DNA from: Dactylorhiza incarnata | Taxonomy: Eukaryota > Streptophyta > Magnoliopsida > Asparagales > Orchidaceae | DNA: 64,000 bases | Assembly: GCA_033032865.1 (NCBI GenBank) | Contig: JAWHQI010000079.1 | Coordinates: 5,584,501-5,648,500 of the forward strand | Reading direction: 5' to 3' | Part shown: in pieces, positions 1 to 11,168 of the stretch | Layout of the letters: the number at the start of each line of letters is the position of its first letter | Position numbering within the stretch: position 1 is the stretch's first letter | Program-made: the position numbers and the translations under genes | Notes under the pieces: generated by a model | What the model was told of the DNA's origin: nothing | The model's input: only the letters and a program-made list of their open reading frames with translations | Database searches by the model: none

Positions 1-911
1 ATCTATGCTCCGGCGACGATTTCGTGCTCCGGAGCTCCGGTGGCGGCGATCCGAAGTCTCACGAAAATCGGCGTCTCCGCTCTGGTTCGCGATGAGGTCG
101 GGAAGAAAATAAATAGGGTTTTTCGGTTTTGCCTTTACGGGAGAGAAGAAGAGGTTATATATATATAAGTTATAATTTTAATAATAATCATAATAGTATT
201 ATTAATAAGTAATAACTATTAGTAATTAGGAGGATATCAGGAAGGTTGAGGGGGAAGAATAATAGCCGAATAGTTTTCATAATAGCCGAATCTGTCTAAA
301 TACATTAGCCGAATATTTACCAATTGCCGAATTCCTAATAGCCGAATTCATCATATATTATAACCGAATCTATATGTATATAATAACCGAATTATATCTA
401 GCTATAGCAGATTCGGATTTTGGTACGGCCGATTCGGCACTTAGGAATAGCCGAACATCTATAAGTATATTAATAATATATAAATATTATATTACTATCG
501 AAAATTAAACGGATGCCGAAATCGACGAAATTCGCACCGTAAGTGAACGACGGCGCTACGAACCCAACGGCGAAGTTGGAATCAAAATCCGACGTACCGT
601 TTTCGAGACATAATTTTCCGAAGTTTTACGGCGATGGATAAATATATAAATCTTTGAAAATATTATCGAGACTTCAAATTTGCTCGGAGCGCCACGGAAC
701 TTTTACAATTTATTTCTAAAATTAAATAATCTAATTTCCTAACGTAAAATTTTTCAATTTCGGGTCGCTCCAAAATTTGATCGTATTGACTGAACGGACG
801 CAAAACGTGCAATGCCGGCGCACCGCTAAATCCGCACTAACGTAACGCCCTACGTCATAATGACGTCATTAATATAATTGAATTTATATCCGAAAATTCA
901 GGGGCGTTACA
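1..911. mobile_element. Terminal part of a gypsy-type LTR (3' LTR or solo LTR), cut by window edge
   Basis: No coding potential is visible. The segment ends in ggggcgttaca, and cgtaacgccc lies about 70 bp earlier; this TGTAACGCCC/GGGCGTTACA style is common at plant gypsy LTR ends. Directly after base 911 the sequence becomes colinear with the Tekay gag tail at about 11010 (acaatacaggg against acagtacaggg). The LTR is therefore inserted in Tekay copy A exactly at 911/912. The matching duplication and the rest of the element lie outside the window, so orientation and LTR versus solo-LTR status cannot be settled. The segment includes an AT-rich stretch and a cluster of gccgaat motifs. Confidence 0.7.
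262..456. repeat. Cluster of short agccgaat motifs
   Basis: About ten copies of (t)agccgaat or taaccgaat occur in under 200 bp of AT-rich DNA. Two are in inverse orientation (attcgg), and one forms the palindromic pair ggccgattcggc. Spacing is irregular, so this is a motif cluster and not a simple satellite. The taaccgaat variants look like altered copies. Confidence 0.65.
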
Positions 912-913
912 AC

Positions 914-3900
914 AATACAGGGAGCAGGCGTACGCCCTAGACTTGGCATGGCCCCGGGACCCAGCAAGGGTCACCGCAGGTACTTTGATGCGTTTCTTTT
1001 AATTGTTTGTACTTTATAAGTTTTAGTTTTACCTTAGCATTGAACCAAACAACAAAACCCTCAGGTTTAGTACGCGTTTGCGGCAAACCCGCTTTTACCT
1101 TGTTCGATACGGGTGCCTCGCACTCGTTCGTCTCCGCTAAGTTTATTGAGGACCTGGACCAAGTCCAACACTTCAAGAGCGATTACAGGAGGGTGCGATT
1201 TCTGGATGGATCGGAGGTTCTAACAAATGCCACATGCAGCGTGAGGGTGGAGATTGGAGGAAGATTGTTTGAGGCCCCGGCGACTGTGCTGAAGATGAAA
1301 GACTACGACCTGATCCTGGGCATGAGTTGGTTGTTCGGGAACCAGGCAAAGATTGACTGCCCGACATGGAGGATCGTTCTAAAGCACGAAGACGGTGAAG
1401 TAGTTTTCGAAGGTACTCAACCCACCTCTCGTCTCTTCTTATCATCTATTCAGGCCATCAAGGCCCACCTGTAGGGAGACGAGGTATATCATGTGCTCTT
1501 TGAGGCGACTGAAGTCAAGGACTCGGTGTCAAGTATCCCGGTCGTACGGGATTTTATGGATGTTTTTCCGGAGAAGCTTCCCGGACTGCCACCGCACCGC
1601 GAGAAGGATTTCCAGATCCAGGTGGTGCCTGGGGCTAAGCCGATATCTAGGGCCCCTTATCGGATGGCCCCGAAGGAGTTGGTAGAGTTTCGGAGCCAGC
1701 TGCAGTATCTGGTGGAAGCTAGGTTCGTTAGGCCGAGTTCCTCACCCTGGGGAGCTCCAGTGTTGTTCGTGAAGAAGAAGGATGGCACGCTCCGATTGTG
1801 CATCGACTACAGAGCCCTGAATAGATTGACGGTGCGGAACACGTACCCTCTGCCAAGGATAGACGAGTTTTTTGACCAGCTAGAGGGAGCCCACTGCTTC
1901 TCGAAGCTAGATTTGAGATCTGGGTATTATCAGCTGAGGATCCAGGAGGAGGATATCCCGAAGACGGCTTTCAACAACCGATATGGTATGTATGAGTTCA
2001 CTGTGATGTCGTTCGGGCTCACAAATGCACCATCAACATTTATGAGCCTGATGAACTGGGTGTTCGAGCCTTATCTCGACATCTTTGTCATTGTGTTCAT
2101 TGACGACATCCTCATCTACTCGAGGACGGAGGAGGAGCATGCAAGACATTTGACACTAACCTTGGAGAAGCTTCGGGAGCACCGTCTGTATGCGAAGTTC
2201 AGCAAGTGTCAGTTTTGGTTGAAGGAGGTGGCCTTTCTAGGCCATATCATCAGTGGAGCTGGCCTAGCAGTGGATCCAACAAAGATTTAGGCAGTACGGG
2301 ATTGGCCGCCGCTGAAGACGGACACCGATGTGAGGAGTTTCTTGGGACTTGCCGGCTACTACCGGAAGTTCATTCAGGGGTTTTCTCAGATAGCCCTCCC
2401 GCTCGCATCCCTTACGAGGAAGGATTCTACTTTTACATGGGTGCCGCAGTGTGAGACAGCCTTCCAGGAGCTGAAGGGTCGGCTTACTTCGGCCCCCATT
2501 CTTTCCCTACCATCGGGGAGGGAAGGATTCCAGGTGTATACGGATGCGTCATATCAGGGGATGGGTGCCGTTCTGATGCAGAACGGTCACGTGATAGCCT
2601 ACGCCTCCCGCCAGTTGAAGAACCACGAGCGGAACTACCCGGTGCATAAATTAGAGATGGGAGCAGTCGTGTTCGCTCTCAAGATCTGGTGACACTACCT
2701 CCATGATGTCCACTGCGACATATTCTCAGATCACAAGAATCTGAAGTATGTAGATACGCAGAAGGAGCTGAATATCCGGCAAAGGCGATGGGTGGAGTTC
2801 TTATCAGACTATCAGTACACGATGCATTACCACCCAGGGAAGGCGAATGTAGTAGCAGACACACTGAGCAGGAGAGCTACTACGCCAGGAGCAGAGCCTA
2901 AGTTGATGGCCATGGAGTTAGTGCGGATGTTCGAGGACATGCAGATCTCTCTAGTATCTGAGGATGATCCGGAACTGTGCGAGGAGTACTTAGCAGTGAT
3001 GGGTGCCACTTACGACATTCGAGACCGCATCAGGGATGGGCAGAGGCAGGATGCCAAGTTGGAGCCGATATTCAAAGCCTTGGAGGCAGGCTCAGCTGGA
3101 GATTATTCGCTGAAGGACGGCCTGTTGAGTTTTAGAGGCCGAGTGTATATACCGGCAGGGGGCTGGATTCGGGAGGTTATTATGTCAGAGGCTCATTGCA
3201 GCAGATATTCCGTGCACCCGGGTATTACCAAGATGACTCCAGATTTGAAGAGGACCATGTATTGGCCAGGCATGAAGAAAGACATCGTATATTTTGTGAC
3301 CCACTGCGAATCATGTCAACTCGTGAAGGCGGAGTTCCGAAACCCAGCAGGATTATTGCAACCACTTCCGGTGCCGGAGTGGAAGTTCGACGACATCGCT
3401 ATGGACTTTATACTCGGTCTTCCCTGATCCCGTGTGGGAAACAACTTGATTTGGGTGATCGTCGACAGATTGATGAACGTGGCCATGTTCATTCCAATCT
3501 GGAAGGACGAGTCGGTCAGTGTTTTGGTGCGGAGGTTCGTAGAGCAGTTTGTTCGATACCATGGTGTGCCGAGGACGATTCTGTTAGATCGGGATGGACG
3601 ATTTACGTCAAGGGAGTGGAGAGCAGTGCATGCCTACCTGGGCACCCGGTTGACTTTTAGTACTGCTTTCCACCCCCAGACAGATGGGCAAACAGAGCGT
3701 ACCAACCAGACCCTAGAGGATCTTTTACGTCTTTGCATTCTGGACCGCGGGGAGCCATGGGAGAGACTGTTGCCATTAGTCGAGTTCTCATACAACAACA
3801 GTCATCAGGCTAGTATAGGCAGGGCACCTTATCAGGCTTTATACGGGCGGAGATGCAGAACACCACTATCTTGGATTCAGGATGAGGATCCCAAGGCACT

Positions 3901-4480
3901 TCGCTCAGAGTTCGTGGAGGACACGGAGGCTCAGGTGAGGCTGATTCGAGATAGGATGTTGGAGGCCCAGAGCAGGCAGACCAAGTATTACGATGCGCAT
4001 CATCGTATGGTGGAGTTCCAGGTGGGAGACCGGGTTTTCTTGAAGATACGTCTGATGCATGGAGTTTTGCGGGTTCGCGGGCGGAAGAAGATCAGTCCGA
4101 GGTATATGGGACCTTATAGGATCCTGGAGCGGATCGGTCCCCTGGCTTACAGACTGGAGCTACCGCCGGAGTTGGAGGGAGTGCACGATGTTTTCCACAT
4201 CTCCTCACTTAGGAAGGCTCTACTTCGGCCAGAGCATCAGGTTTCTACTTCAGAGGGGCCAGTAGCTACTGATCGGTCGGTTCACCTGGAGCCAGTTCGG
4301 ATAGACGACACGGAGTTACGGGTCTTTCGGCGCAAGAAGGTTCCGCTGGTCAAGGTCCTATGGAGGAATCATGGACAGGAAGAGCATACTTGGGAGCCAC
4401 TGGACTTGATGCAGCAAAGTACCCGCAGCTTTTTCGACAGGTATAATTTAATTTTTCCGGGATGTTACTTTTCTTCCTAG
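914..4480 (+). pseudogene. pol: Tekay gag tail and pol (copy A), interrupted
   Basis: Domains in order: the end of gag; aspartic protease with an intact DTGAS; RT with motif FIDDILIYS; RNase H; integrase with the usual D, D and E context (DIAMDF, LDRDG, QTERTN); and a C-terminal chromodomain, which places it among chromoviruses. Breaks seen: TAG at 1472-1474 after the protease (copy B has CAG); TAG at 2288-2290 in RT (CAG in B); TGA at 2690-2692 in RNase H, shared with copy B; TGA at 3425-3427 before the integrase core (CGA in B); and one missing base near 4425 in the chromodomain, so the frame runs on to 4480. Most breaks fit C-to-T decay. The gag-protease junction at 980-1064 looks like an intron. 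The copy is dead as a source of Pol. Confidence 0.88.
980..1064 (+). other. Putative 85-bp intron between gag and protease (copy A)
   Basis: The unspliced gag frame passes GCAG/GTACTT and stops within 30 bases. A T- and A-rich stretch then ends in CCCTCAG just before the protease frame. Removing 980-1064 joins ...VTAG to LVRVCGKPAF in one frame, matching the usual uninterrupted gag-protease linker of Tekay elements. The segment is 85 bp, not a multiple of three, and the same length is found in copy B. Splicing is inferred from sequence only. Confidence 0.55.
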
Positions 4481-4731
4481 AAGTAGAAACCCCCCACAAG
4501 CTTAACCTGAATTTTGAGGACGAAATTTTTATTTTTATGTATTGGGATTTGTAACATCCCTCAAGCAACTAGACCCCTAAGTTGGTTTGTCATGACTTGG
4601 TCATGAAAAAACCATAGGAAGAGCTCAAGACCTTGAAAGCTTAGGTGGGAAGGAGAAAACCCAAGTGGTCTGCAAATAGCAATTTTCAGTTATCAAGCCT
4701 AGGATTGGATTTAGGGGCCCTACCTTGAACC

Positions 4732-5154
4732 TTGACCCCTCCATAGCATCCCTAACCCATTAGAGGTCTCCTTGAAGCACCAGTGACCTATTGGGGTCAA
4801 CCTAGAGGGCAATCTGACTAAAGTCAACCTTAACCCTAAATTTGGTCAAACTAACTCAATTAAGGTCAATTGTCCCCCACCTTGCCAAATTGACCTTACC
4901 CCTTCCCTAATAGGGCTACTAGGAACCTAATGGACCAAAAAGCCCCATCATGGGGCCTGCAATTTGACCAAATTGCCCAATCCTTAATTTGGTCAAAGTG
5001 CCCTAATAAGGGGCAATTCACTCTCACTTTGCCAAATTGACCCTACCTAGACCTTCCTAACCCTTCAGGGAAGCCAATGGAGCCCAAGCCACCCTTTGGG
5101 GTCAACCCAATTGGTTAATTTGACCAAAGTCAAATTTGCCCTGATTTAGGTCAA
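4732..5154 (+). promoter_or_regulatory. Cluster of W-box-like TTGAC[C/T] cores in the LTR start
   Basis: About 13 TTGACC or TTGACT cores occur on either strand in roughly 420 bp, many inside the longer phrases aatttggtcaaa or ccaaattgacc. TTGACY is the core bound by plant WRKY factors. The position at the beginning of the LTR (U3 side) fits a promoter-upstream role. Function is inferred; the cores may also simply reflect degenerate repeats. Confidence 0.45.
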
Positions 5155-6013
5155 AATAACCTAGTTTTCCCAAATTGGACCCAATCCATTTGGGCTAGGC
5201 CCAACTAAGGTGGTCCACCATCTAGTGGGCCTGGTAATTACTGAAATTACCTCATAATTTCTGTATTTGCTGATTAGGAGAGAGAAAAAGAAAGTTTCCC
5301 CCAAATCAAAGAGAGAGAAAAGTGTATTCATGGAGAATAAATGATGTGACCCTTCAATCCCTCCCCAATTGATGTGCATTCATCTCCCCCTTCAGTTACC
5401 AACGATCTTCTGGAGTTTTCCAAGGCCAAGGGGGCTGATTAAGAGAAAATTTAGTGGTAACCGAAATTTGGGTTAATGGACATTAATGGCTTGTAGGAAT
5501 AAAGCCATCCAAGCCGATTGAACCCCCCCCCCCCCCCCCCCCCCATTTCCTTCAGTGCTCGGAGAGGAAGAGTTTTCCCAACTTTCCAGTGAGAATCGTG
5601 CAGAGGAGGCCTAGATCGGCATGGCACCGAAAGCTCCAGCACTGTCAATGGCAACTCGCCGGAATTCGCGCAACCAAGCCCCTACTCAGGTCCGATCCCC
5701 TTCTCCTCCCTTGGTGCTAGATCATTTCATAATTTGGGACTTGATCCGTGCCCAGAAGGGCTCGGATTGCGCTTCCGAAAAAGGCTCGTTTCGAGCTCTT
5801 TTCCCTCCTCTAAAACTCAGATCTGACCACCTCCGGCCGGCCAACCACCTCCTATCGCCGGCCACCATCGACTGGCCAGAAGAAGGCGTAGGTGGCTGGG
5901 AAATCACCCTGCAAAGAAGCCCAGGTTGAGCTGTCGCGCACCGTCCAGAGATTGGGGACGATGATGGAGAGCCGTCAGATATTTTATTAATTGTTTACGG
6001 TTATATATTTCAT

Positions 6014-6378
6014 TAGTCGAATGAAATAATTCGTCGAACGAAAGTTTGGTCTTCATTAGTCGAGCGCTGTATAATAGAAATTAGTCGAGCGCTGTTATAA
6101 TAGAAATTAGTCGAACGCTATTAGATATTGACTTAGTCGAGCGCTGTTATATTCTGGATTAGTCGAGTGCAGGAAATAATTCGTCGAACGCAGGTTGCCC
6201 TGTTTTCGTCGAGCGTTGTGTATAATTCGTCGAACGCAGATGTGTTCAGCATTCGTCGAGCGCTGTTTTATATTCGTCGAACGCAGGTTGCTCTATTTTC
6301 GTCGAGCGCTGTGAAAAATTCGTCGAACGCGGATGTGTTCAGCGTTCGTCGAGCGTTGTTTTATTTTCGTCGAACGCA
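6014..6378 (+). repeat. Array of TCGTCGAACG / TCGTCGAGCG motifs in the Tekay 5' LTR
   Basis: About 16 copies of [ca]gtcga[ag]cg occur at roughly 20-25 bp spacing. In the second half, aacg and agcg forms alternate. Each copy contains two or three CpG sites. Variants such as tcgagtg look like CpG decay. The same array is at 16144-16507 in the partner LTR. Confidence 0.8.
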
Positions 6379-8471
6379 GGATTCAGTTAATAATTAAAGG
6401 TTATATCAATTTCTGTCACACTTTATGCTATAGTTTATTTTAAATATTAAAAATACCATATCACATCTGACGAGAAAGTGGTCAACACCAAAGTTGTAGC
6501 CCTTGGAGTCTACTATGTTTTAAAATTAATTTCACCCCAAAAGTAGTACTGTAGCTCCCTGTAGAGACAAAATGGTGAGACTGGTTCCTAGGGTTGGGCA
6601 GTCACTCTTTCCTTTATATCTTTATATTGGTAGATGCTATAGCCTTGTTATTTAAAACCTAGGCTAGTCTCATGCACCCACACAACATACTACAAGATGG
6701 GATTTTTAGGAGAACCTTTTTCTAAGGTTTTTGAGATAATTTCATAAATATTATATTAAATAATTAGTGGGTCAAAAGGCCTCCAATGCCCTCCAAATTT
6801 TGGTGGGTGCTTTTTAGGGTTAAGTTATGTCCTACGTAAAAATCTCAGCCCAATTGGGACTGTTTTGGTTGTGTAATTGGTTAACCCAACTTAGGCCAAA
6901 TTGGGTCATAGTTAGGGCATGATGTTTATCATGGGATTTTTTTGGTCAAATATCCTCACCAAGAGGTGGAACCTTGTCCACTGGTTTAGGATCACCTAAA
7001 GTACACCCATAAGTGGTTTGGGGAGGTGTGGAGGTGGTTAAGCCCTAGAACTCTAGTTTTATTCCTATGTGTGCACTAAGGACCTTGTGAAGGCTTTGTG
7101 GTCAAAAGTCCCTTGATGGTTATGAAACTTGGTGGATAAGTTTATAGGATATAAATAGGCCCTGGGTAATTTTGTAAGATTCATAGGAGCAAGTATTCCC
7201 TTTGAATTAGGTCATAACCCTTTTAGGGAATTTTCTTATAAGAGACATTTACATGCTTAAAAGGTCTTGTATGGAGATGAAACTTTGGTAGTTCCAATAT
7301 AATCATGGTTTAGACCTCTGGTAATTTTTGTGTATTTTATTAAATGATTTAACTAGTACTTCATTCTCTAGGCACCTGTTTTGATTTAGACCTAAAAAAA
7401 ATATTTGAGGGTCCAATACTATTTTATAAATTGTGCCAATTGGTGATAGGACATTTCAGAACGTTAGGAAGCTCCGTGAATTTTTATGTAGTTTTTGGAG
7501 ACTTAAATCATTAGGCTACTTCACAACTTTTACTATTTGAGGTTTTCATAAAATATTTATTTTAGTGAGAAAATGGTTCCCTTAAATCCTGAAACTTAGT
7601 CAGTATCCTTTTCTGATGAATACAGGAGTTGGGTAAGTTTCCCAAAATTTTAGTGTTGAGCTTTTTGGTGGTTCCTTCATAAAACTACAATTTTGGACAG
7701 ATGGTAAATAATTAATTAAAGGACAATTCCTTACTGTAAAAATATGCTATGCTGTATTTGCTAATATTTTGTCATCCTAGATTTACCATAATTTTTGAAG
7801 AGCCACATCATAAGAATTTATTACACTTCATGTTCAATTTCATACTTGGCAAATGTTTGGAGAAATTAGAATAAATGCTAAATAAATTAGGAAAAATATG
7901 ATTCTCTAGACTTAGTCTTATAACATCATGATGGACCTCTAATAAATATCATGGTTCAGTTGGATGAATATTTGGAGTACCTCTAGTTGTAAGCTTCATA
8001 TAGTTAGTTTGGTCTGCGTTTAGTAAAACTGTGAAACTTAGGTATTTAGTGACCTACTAGGTGGAAATGGGGTGCAAAGGGTGCATATGGGTTGGTTAAA
8101 TAGTTAGGAGTCCATCCTAAGGAGTGTAGGTGATGAGAGTGCACATGGTGGGTTAAGGGTAAGGTTGTGCTAGGGGTTGACGAAAGATCGTCTTTCCCCT
8201 GTGGTGTCATAGAACACTTAGGTCTAACTCAAGTGAAATGGTAGAGGGGAGTTCTTAAGGGTAGACACCAATAACAGTAAGTATCTTGAGAAAGGGAGCC
8301 TTGGGGTGTCATCCCGTTATAGCTCCTAGTACCGTAGTGAGCCCCTTACAGGGTAACCCTCAGGAAGTCCAAGATTTACCCTAAGTCGTAGGAGTAAGAT
8401 GATACTCAAGACTAATTAATAATACACTCACTCACACTCCGTTGTCACGGGAGTTTAGTTGGTTTGGTACC

Positions 8472-8561
8472 CCGAGCTTTAGGCTCGGTGGTGGTTGGTG
8501 CGGATTGTTCATCCGGTGAGTTTGTGACTCAGATTTGTTCTTGGCCGGGCAAGTTATGCCC
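8472..8561 (+). promoter_or_regulatory. Chain of four short stem-loops in the Tekay LTR
   Basis: Stems in order: ccgagc/gctcgg (8472-8488), cggat/atccg (8501-8515), tgagt/actca (8517-8531) and gggc/gccc (8547-8561), with loops of 5, 5, 5 and 7 nt. In the other LTR (18607-18696) the two differences in the first two hairpins are both loop bases. This fits a structured RNA element, but two changes are weak evidence. Confidence 0.5.
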
Positions 8562-9082
8562 AGTTGGTTTGAGGTTTGGAGATTGTAGTTAGTTGGTAAT
8601 AATGCATGTGCATAAGGTGGTGGGTACGTATTGTCGACGGTCATTGCACCAATGTTGATACTCGGGCTCGGCAAGTGTGGAATTTGCACTTAGCCATACA
8701 AGTCTGGTGGTCCAGCCAGTAAGAGTACGCATATGCTCTGCGGTTTTTGCGTTGAGGCGTACGATAGGTCTAGGTTAGGTAGTGCATATACCAGCCTAGA
8801 GGTGGGAGAGGCCCAACCCACCGCTTCTGTTTGCCACTACGGGAGTATCCTGGGAGTATAAATTTGCTAGCTCCAAAAAGGGGGAACTAAAGGTCTGTGC
8901 GCATAGAGTCGTAGTGTGTGAGTTGCACTTGTGTGAACATAGCATAACTGCATACCTTGCATGTCATAGCATAAACATTGCATTTCAACCCCTACCCCTA
9001 TCGTATAAGTCGGTTATGGGACTTCGTATACGATAGGCCTTGCTAAACGACTCCTTGGTCTATAGGTTTGTGTGGGCATTCC

Positions 9083-9089
9083 TATAAAT
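9083..9089 (+). promoter_or_regulatory. TATA-like box in the Tekay LTR
   Basis: tataaat follows the phrase gtgggcattcc and is kept in the partner LTR near 19213. It lies about 690 bp before the LTR end, which would give a long R/U5 region. The alternative tataaata at 7150 cannot be excluded. Confidence 0.35.
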
Positions 9090-9732
9090 GAATGGTTACT
9101 TTTCTATTATATACATGTCTTTATTTATTGCACTTTACTTATTCATTACCTGCTCTTGTTATGCTTATTAACTGTTTCATTTATAATTATATATACTTGT
9201 GTAGTGCTAGATCTTTTCTTGTAGATTATACCCTGTCATCTGCTATTGTTTTCACACTTTGTTTGTCCTCCGCTTCATCCTTCACGCTCGGTGCCTAGGA
9301 GTCACCGGGGGAGGGGTGGGGGAATGGCTTAGTTTTTTTTACTAACGGTCGGTGGACCTTATCATTTTAGGAGACCGCGGCAACGGAGCAGCACCAGAGG
9401 CCGGTGCAGATGGAGGCGGGGCAGTCTAGTACGGGAGCACCGATGACAGGATCCGTGAGTGGCTATTAGTTTTAGTTATTTTCCTTTCGCGAGTGAATTT
9501 GGAGTGAGGCCTGATGTATCGGGCAGGAGCCCTTGTATCTATTTTTATTTCAGTTATATTTATGTGGACATCTCTTGTGGATGTTTTACCTTTTCTATGT
9601 GATATGGACTTGGCTTTCTTTTTAGCTTATTTTTCTTTGCTTCTTCGTGATCGTTTTGGCCGGCAGCATCGGCGTTTTGTAGTGGCAACCTTCCCGAGCA
9701 TGGGTGTCACTGCAAAGAGGCGGTTCTGGGCC

Positions 9733-9768
9733 TAAGACCCGGATGTTTTTTAAAAAAAAGGGGTCTTA
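9733..9768 (+). repeat. Inverted repeat at the end of the Tekay LTR
   Basis: taagaccc (9733-9740) pairs with gggtctta (9761-9768) around an A/T-rich loop, just before the LTR terminus. In the 3' LTR one arm reads gggttctta, so pairing there is imperfect. It could be a 3'-end or terminator structure; the role is not known. Confidence 0.5.
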
Positions 9769-9772
9769 CAAG

Positions 9773-9785
9773 TGGTATCAAAGCA
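9773..9785 (+). other. Primer-binding site, tRNA-Met type
   Basis: tggtatcaaagca starts two bases after the LTR end and matches the plant initiator tRNA-Met primer site (tggtatcagagc) apart from one base. It fixes the LTR/internal boundary at 9770. Confidence 0.85.
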
Positions 9786-9963
9786 GATCTCGATCCAAAG
9801 AAAAGAAGTCCACAAATCCTGGGCCACCCCGCGCGAGCTTAGTTTGAGGACAAACTAGCAGCCGAAGCAATGGTGTGCCCATAAGGGAAATCACATGAAG
9901 AGGTCTACTTGTAACTGAACTTTCTTTAGCTAAGTCCCTTACGAGTGTAATTTTCTTGTGTAG

Positions 9964-11106
9964 CCCGCGACGAACCCTACACCGCAGCATGGAGTCCCAC
10001 TGACTCCAAACGTCATCCCACCACCACCGGCTCCTACCCCGTTCCAGCAGTCGGAGTTGGGACAGACACTGACTGCCATTCTAGAATATTTCAGGGCACA
10101 GCAGGCACCGGCTCCTTAGCAACACCCTGGGGCCTATTGGCTGAGCATCTTTCGAGGTCTCTCCCCACCATCATACATCGGGACGGAGACCGTTGGGAGG
10201 ACTGAGGAGTGGGTGGACATCATGGAGGAGATGTTGACAGGGATTTAGTGCCCGGCATACATGGAGGTGCCACTGGTGGTTTCTTGCTTGGAGTCTCATG
10301 CCAAGAGATGGTGGAAGAGGTTCCTGGATACAGCTTATCCGGGACTGGAGGCTGCGGACGTTGCGTGGGATGATTTCAAGGCAGCACTGCTGGAGAATGT
10401 TGTGCCGTAGTCTGTAAGAGACGAGCTGGAGGATAGGTTTTTGCAGTTGAGGCAGGGGAGCAGGACAGTTCTGGATTATCACCGGGAGTTTACCCATCTA
10501 TCCCGGTTTGCGGTTTTGTATCAGCTGAATGACACAAGATGTGCAAAGAGGTTCTACAAGGGCCTTCGTGATGAGTTGAGGCAGGCCCTCCTCTTCATCT
10601 CCGACGGCAGCATGACTAAGATTCTTGAGATGGCCAAGAAGCTAGAGATAGACCAGCAAGCTGTTCGCGGGAGAAAGAGATCGATGGAGGATCAGGGACG
10701 AGGATGCAGAAGGGATCAGCCGAGAGGCCGAAATGCTGGGGATAGAAAGACGGAGGTCCGACCCCGCCAGGAGGAGAGGCAGGAGCAGAGAGAGACGGTA
10801 GTGTTGGCTCCTTGTCCTCAACAGATGAGGGAGATGCCAAGGTTTGGAGGAGGTGGGCCACCACCGGAGTGCTACCACTGCCGCCAGACCGGCCATATCA
10901 AGAGAAACTGCCCTCAGAGGAATGCACCACCAGCACTACGGGCAGCACCACAGGGCCAGCATTTCGGGGGCCGAGGACGTGGACGAGGTCGTGGATTTCA
11001 GGGCGATGACCGGAGACAGTACAGGGAGCAGGCGTACGCCCTAGACTTGGCAAGGCCTCGGGACCCAGCAAGGGTCATCGCAGGTACTTTGATGCGTTTC
11101 TTTTAA
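9964..11106 (+). pseudogene. gag: Tekay gag (copy B), interrupted
   Basis: The open frame runs from about 9964 into the capsid-like region (WWKRFLDTAYPG, YHREFTHLSRF, the usual retrotransposon gag fold). It then passes an Arg/Gln-rich linker to one CCHC zinc knuckle (CYHCRQTGHIKRNC, CX2CX4HX4C) and a Gly/Arg-rich tail. In-frame TAG codons lie near 10120, 10246 and 10408, and the original ATG is not recognisable; the ATG at 9989 is in another frame. The unspliced frame ends at TAA 11104-11106. If the 11084-11168 segment is removed as an intron, gag continues into protease. The product would form the retrotransposon particle. Confidence 0.85.
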
Positions 11107-11168
11107 TTGTTTGTACCTTATAAGTTTTAGTTTTACCTTAACATTGAACAAAACAACAAAACCCTCAG
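11084..11168 (+). other. Putative 85-bp intron between gag and protease (copy B)
   Basis: The donor context is CAG/GTACTT and the acceptor context CCCTCAG/G. A possible branch site, CTTAAC, lies about 35 bp before the acceptor. The segment is rich in T and A, as in plant introns. The unspliced product stops at 11106, while the spliced frame runs ...VIAG/LVRVCG into protease. The length equals that in copy A although flanking bases differ. Confidence 0.55.

Larger units (their letters stand above)
912..4549 (+). mobile_element. Tekay (chromovirus, Ty3/gypsy) copy A, 5'-truncated internal region
   Basis: The segment is colinear with 11010-14654 of copy B, starting in the last gag codons and running through protease, RT, RNase H, integrase and chromodomain to the LTR at 4550. 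The PBS, the 5' LTR and most of gag are not in the window because another LTR is inserted at 911/912. The segment joins without a gap to the LTR that also serves as the 5' LTR of copy B. The two internal regions thus share one LTR, as expected after unequal LTR recombination. Confidence 0.85.
4550..9770 (+). repeat. Tekay LTR (5' LTR of copy B, 3' LTR of copy A)
   Basis: This 5221-bp direct repeat pairs with 14655-19866. In order it holds a TTGAC-rich block (4732-5154), a 22-base C run (5523-5544), a GC-rich block (about 5570-5950) with a 102-codon ATG frame of unknown meaning, a TCGTCGAACG/TCGTCGAGCG array (6014-6378), about 2 kb of AT-rich sequence with no recognisable content, a chain of stem-loops (8472-8561), a TATA-like box at 9083, a second GC-rich block (9290-9470) and a terminal inverted repeat (9733-9768). 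A second TATA-like tataaata lies at 7150. Substitutions against the other copy are clearly more frequent than between the Athila LTRs, so the insertion is older. Confidence 0.88.

Noticed and set aside
5621..5929. A 102-codon frame (MAPKAPAL...) in the Tekay LTR as a captured gene
   Set aside because: In the partner LTR the frame diverges after about 80 codons, and no domain is seen. It is kept only as a GC-rich block.
6167..6397. A 76-codon frame with repeated RRTQVALFSSS in the Tekay LTR
   Set aside because: It is a by-product of the 20-25 bp motif array and is not preserved in the other LTR.
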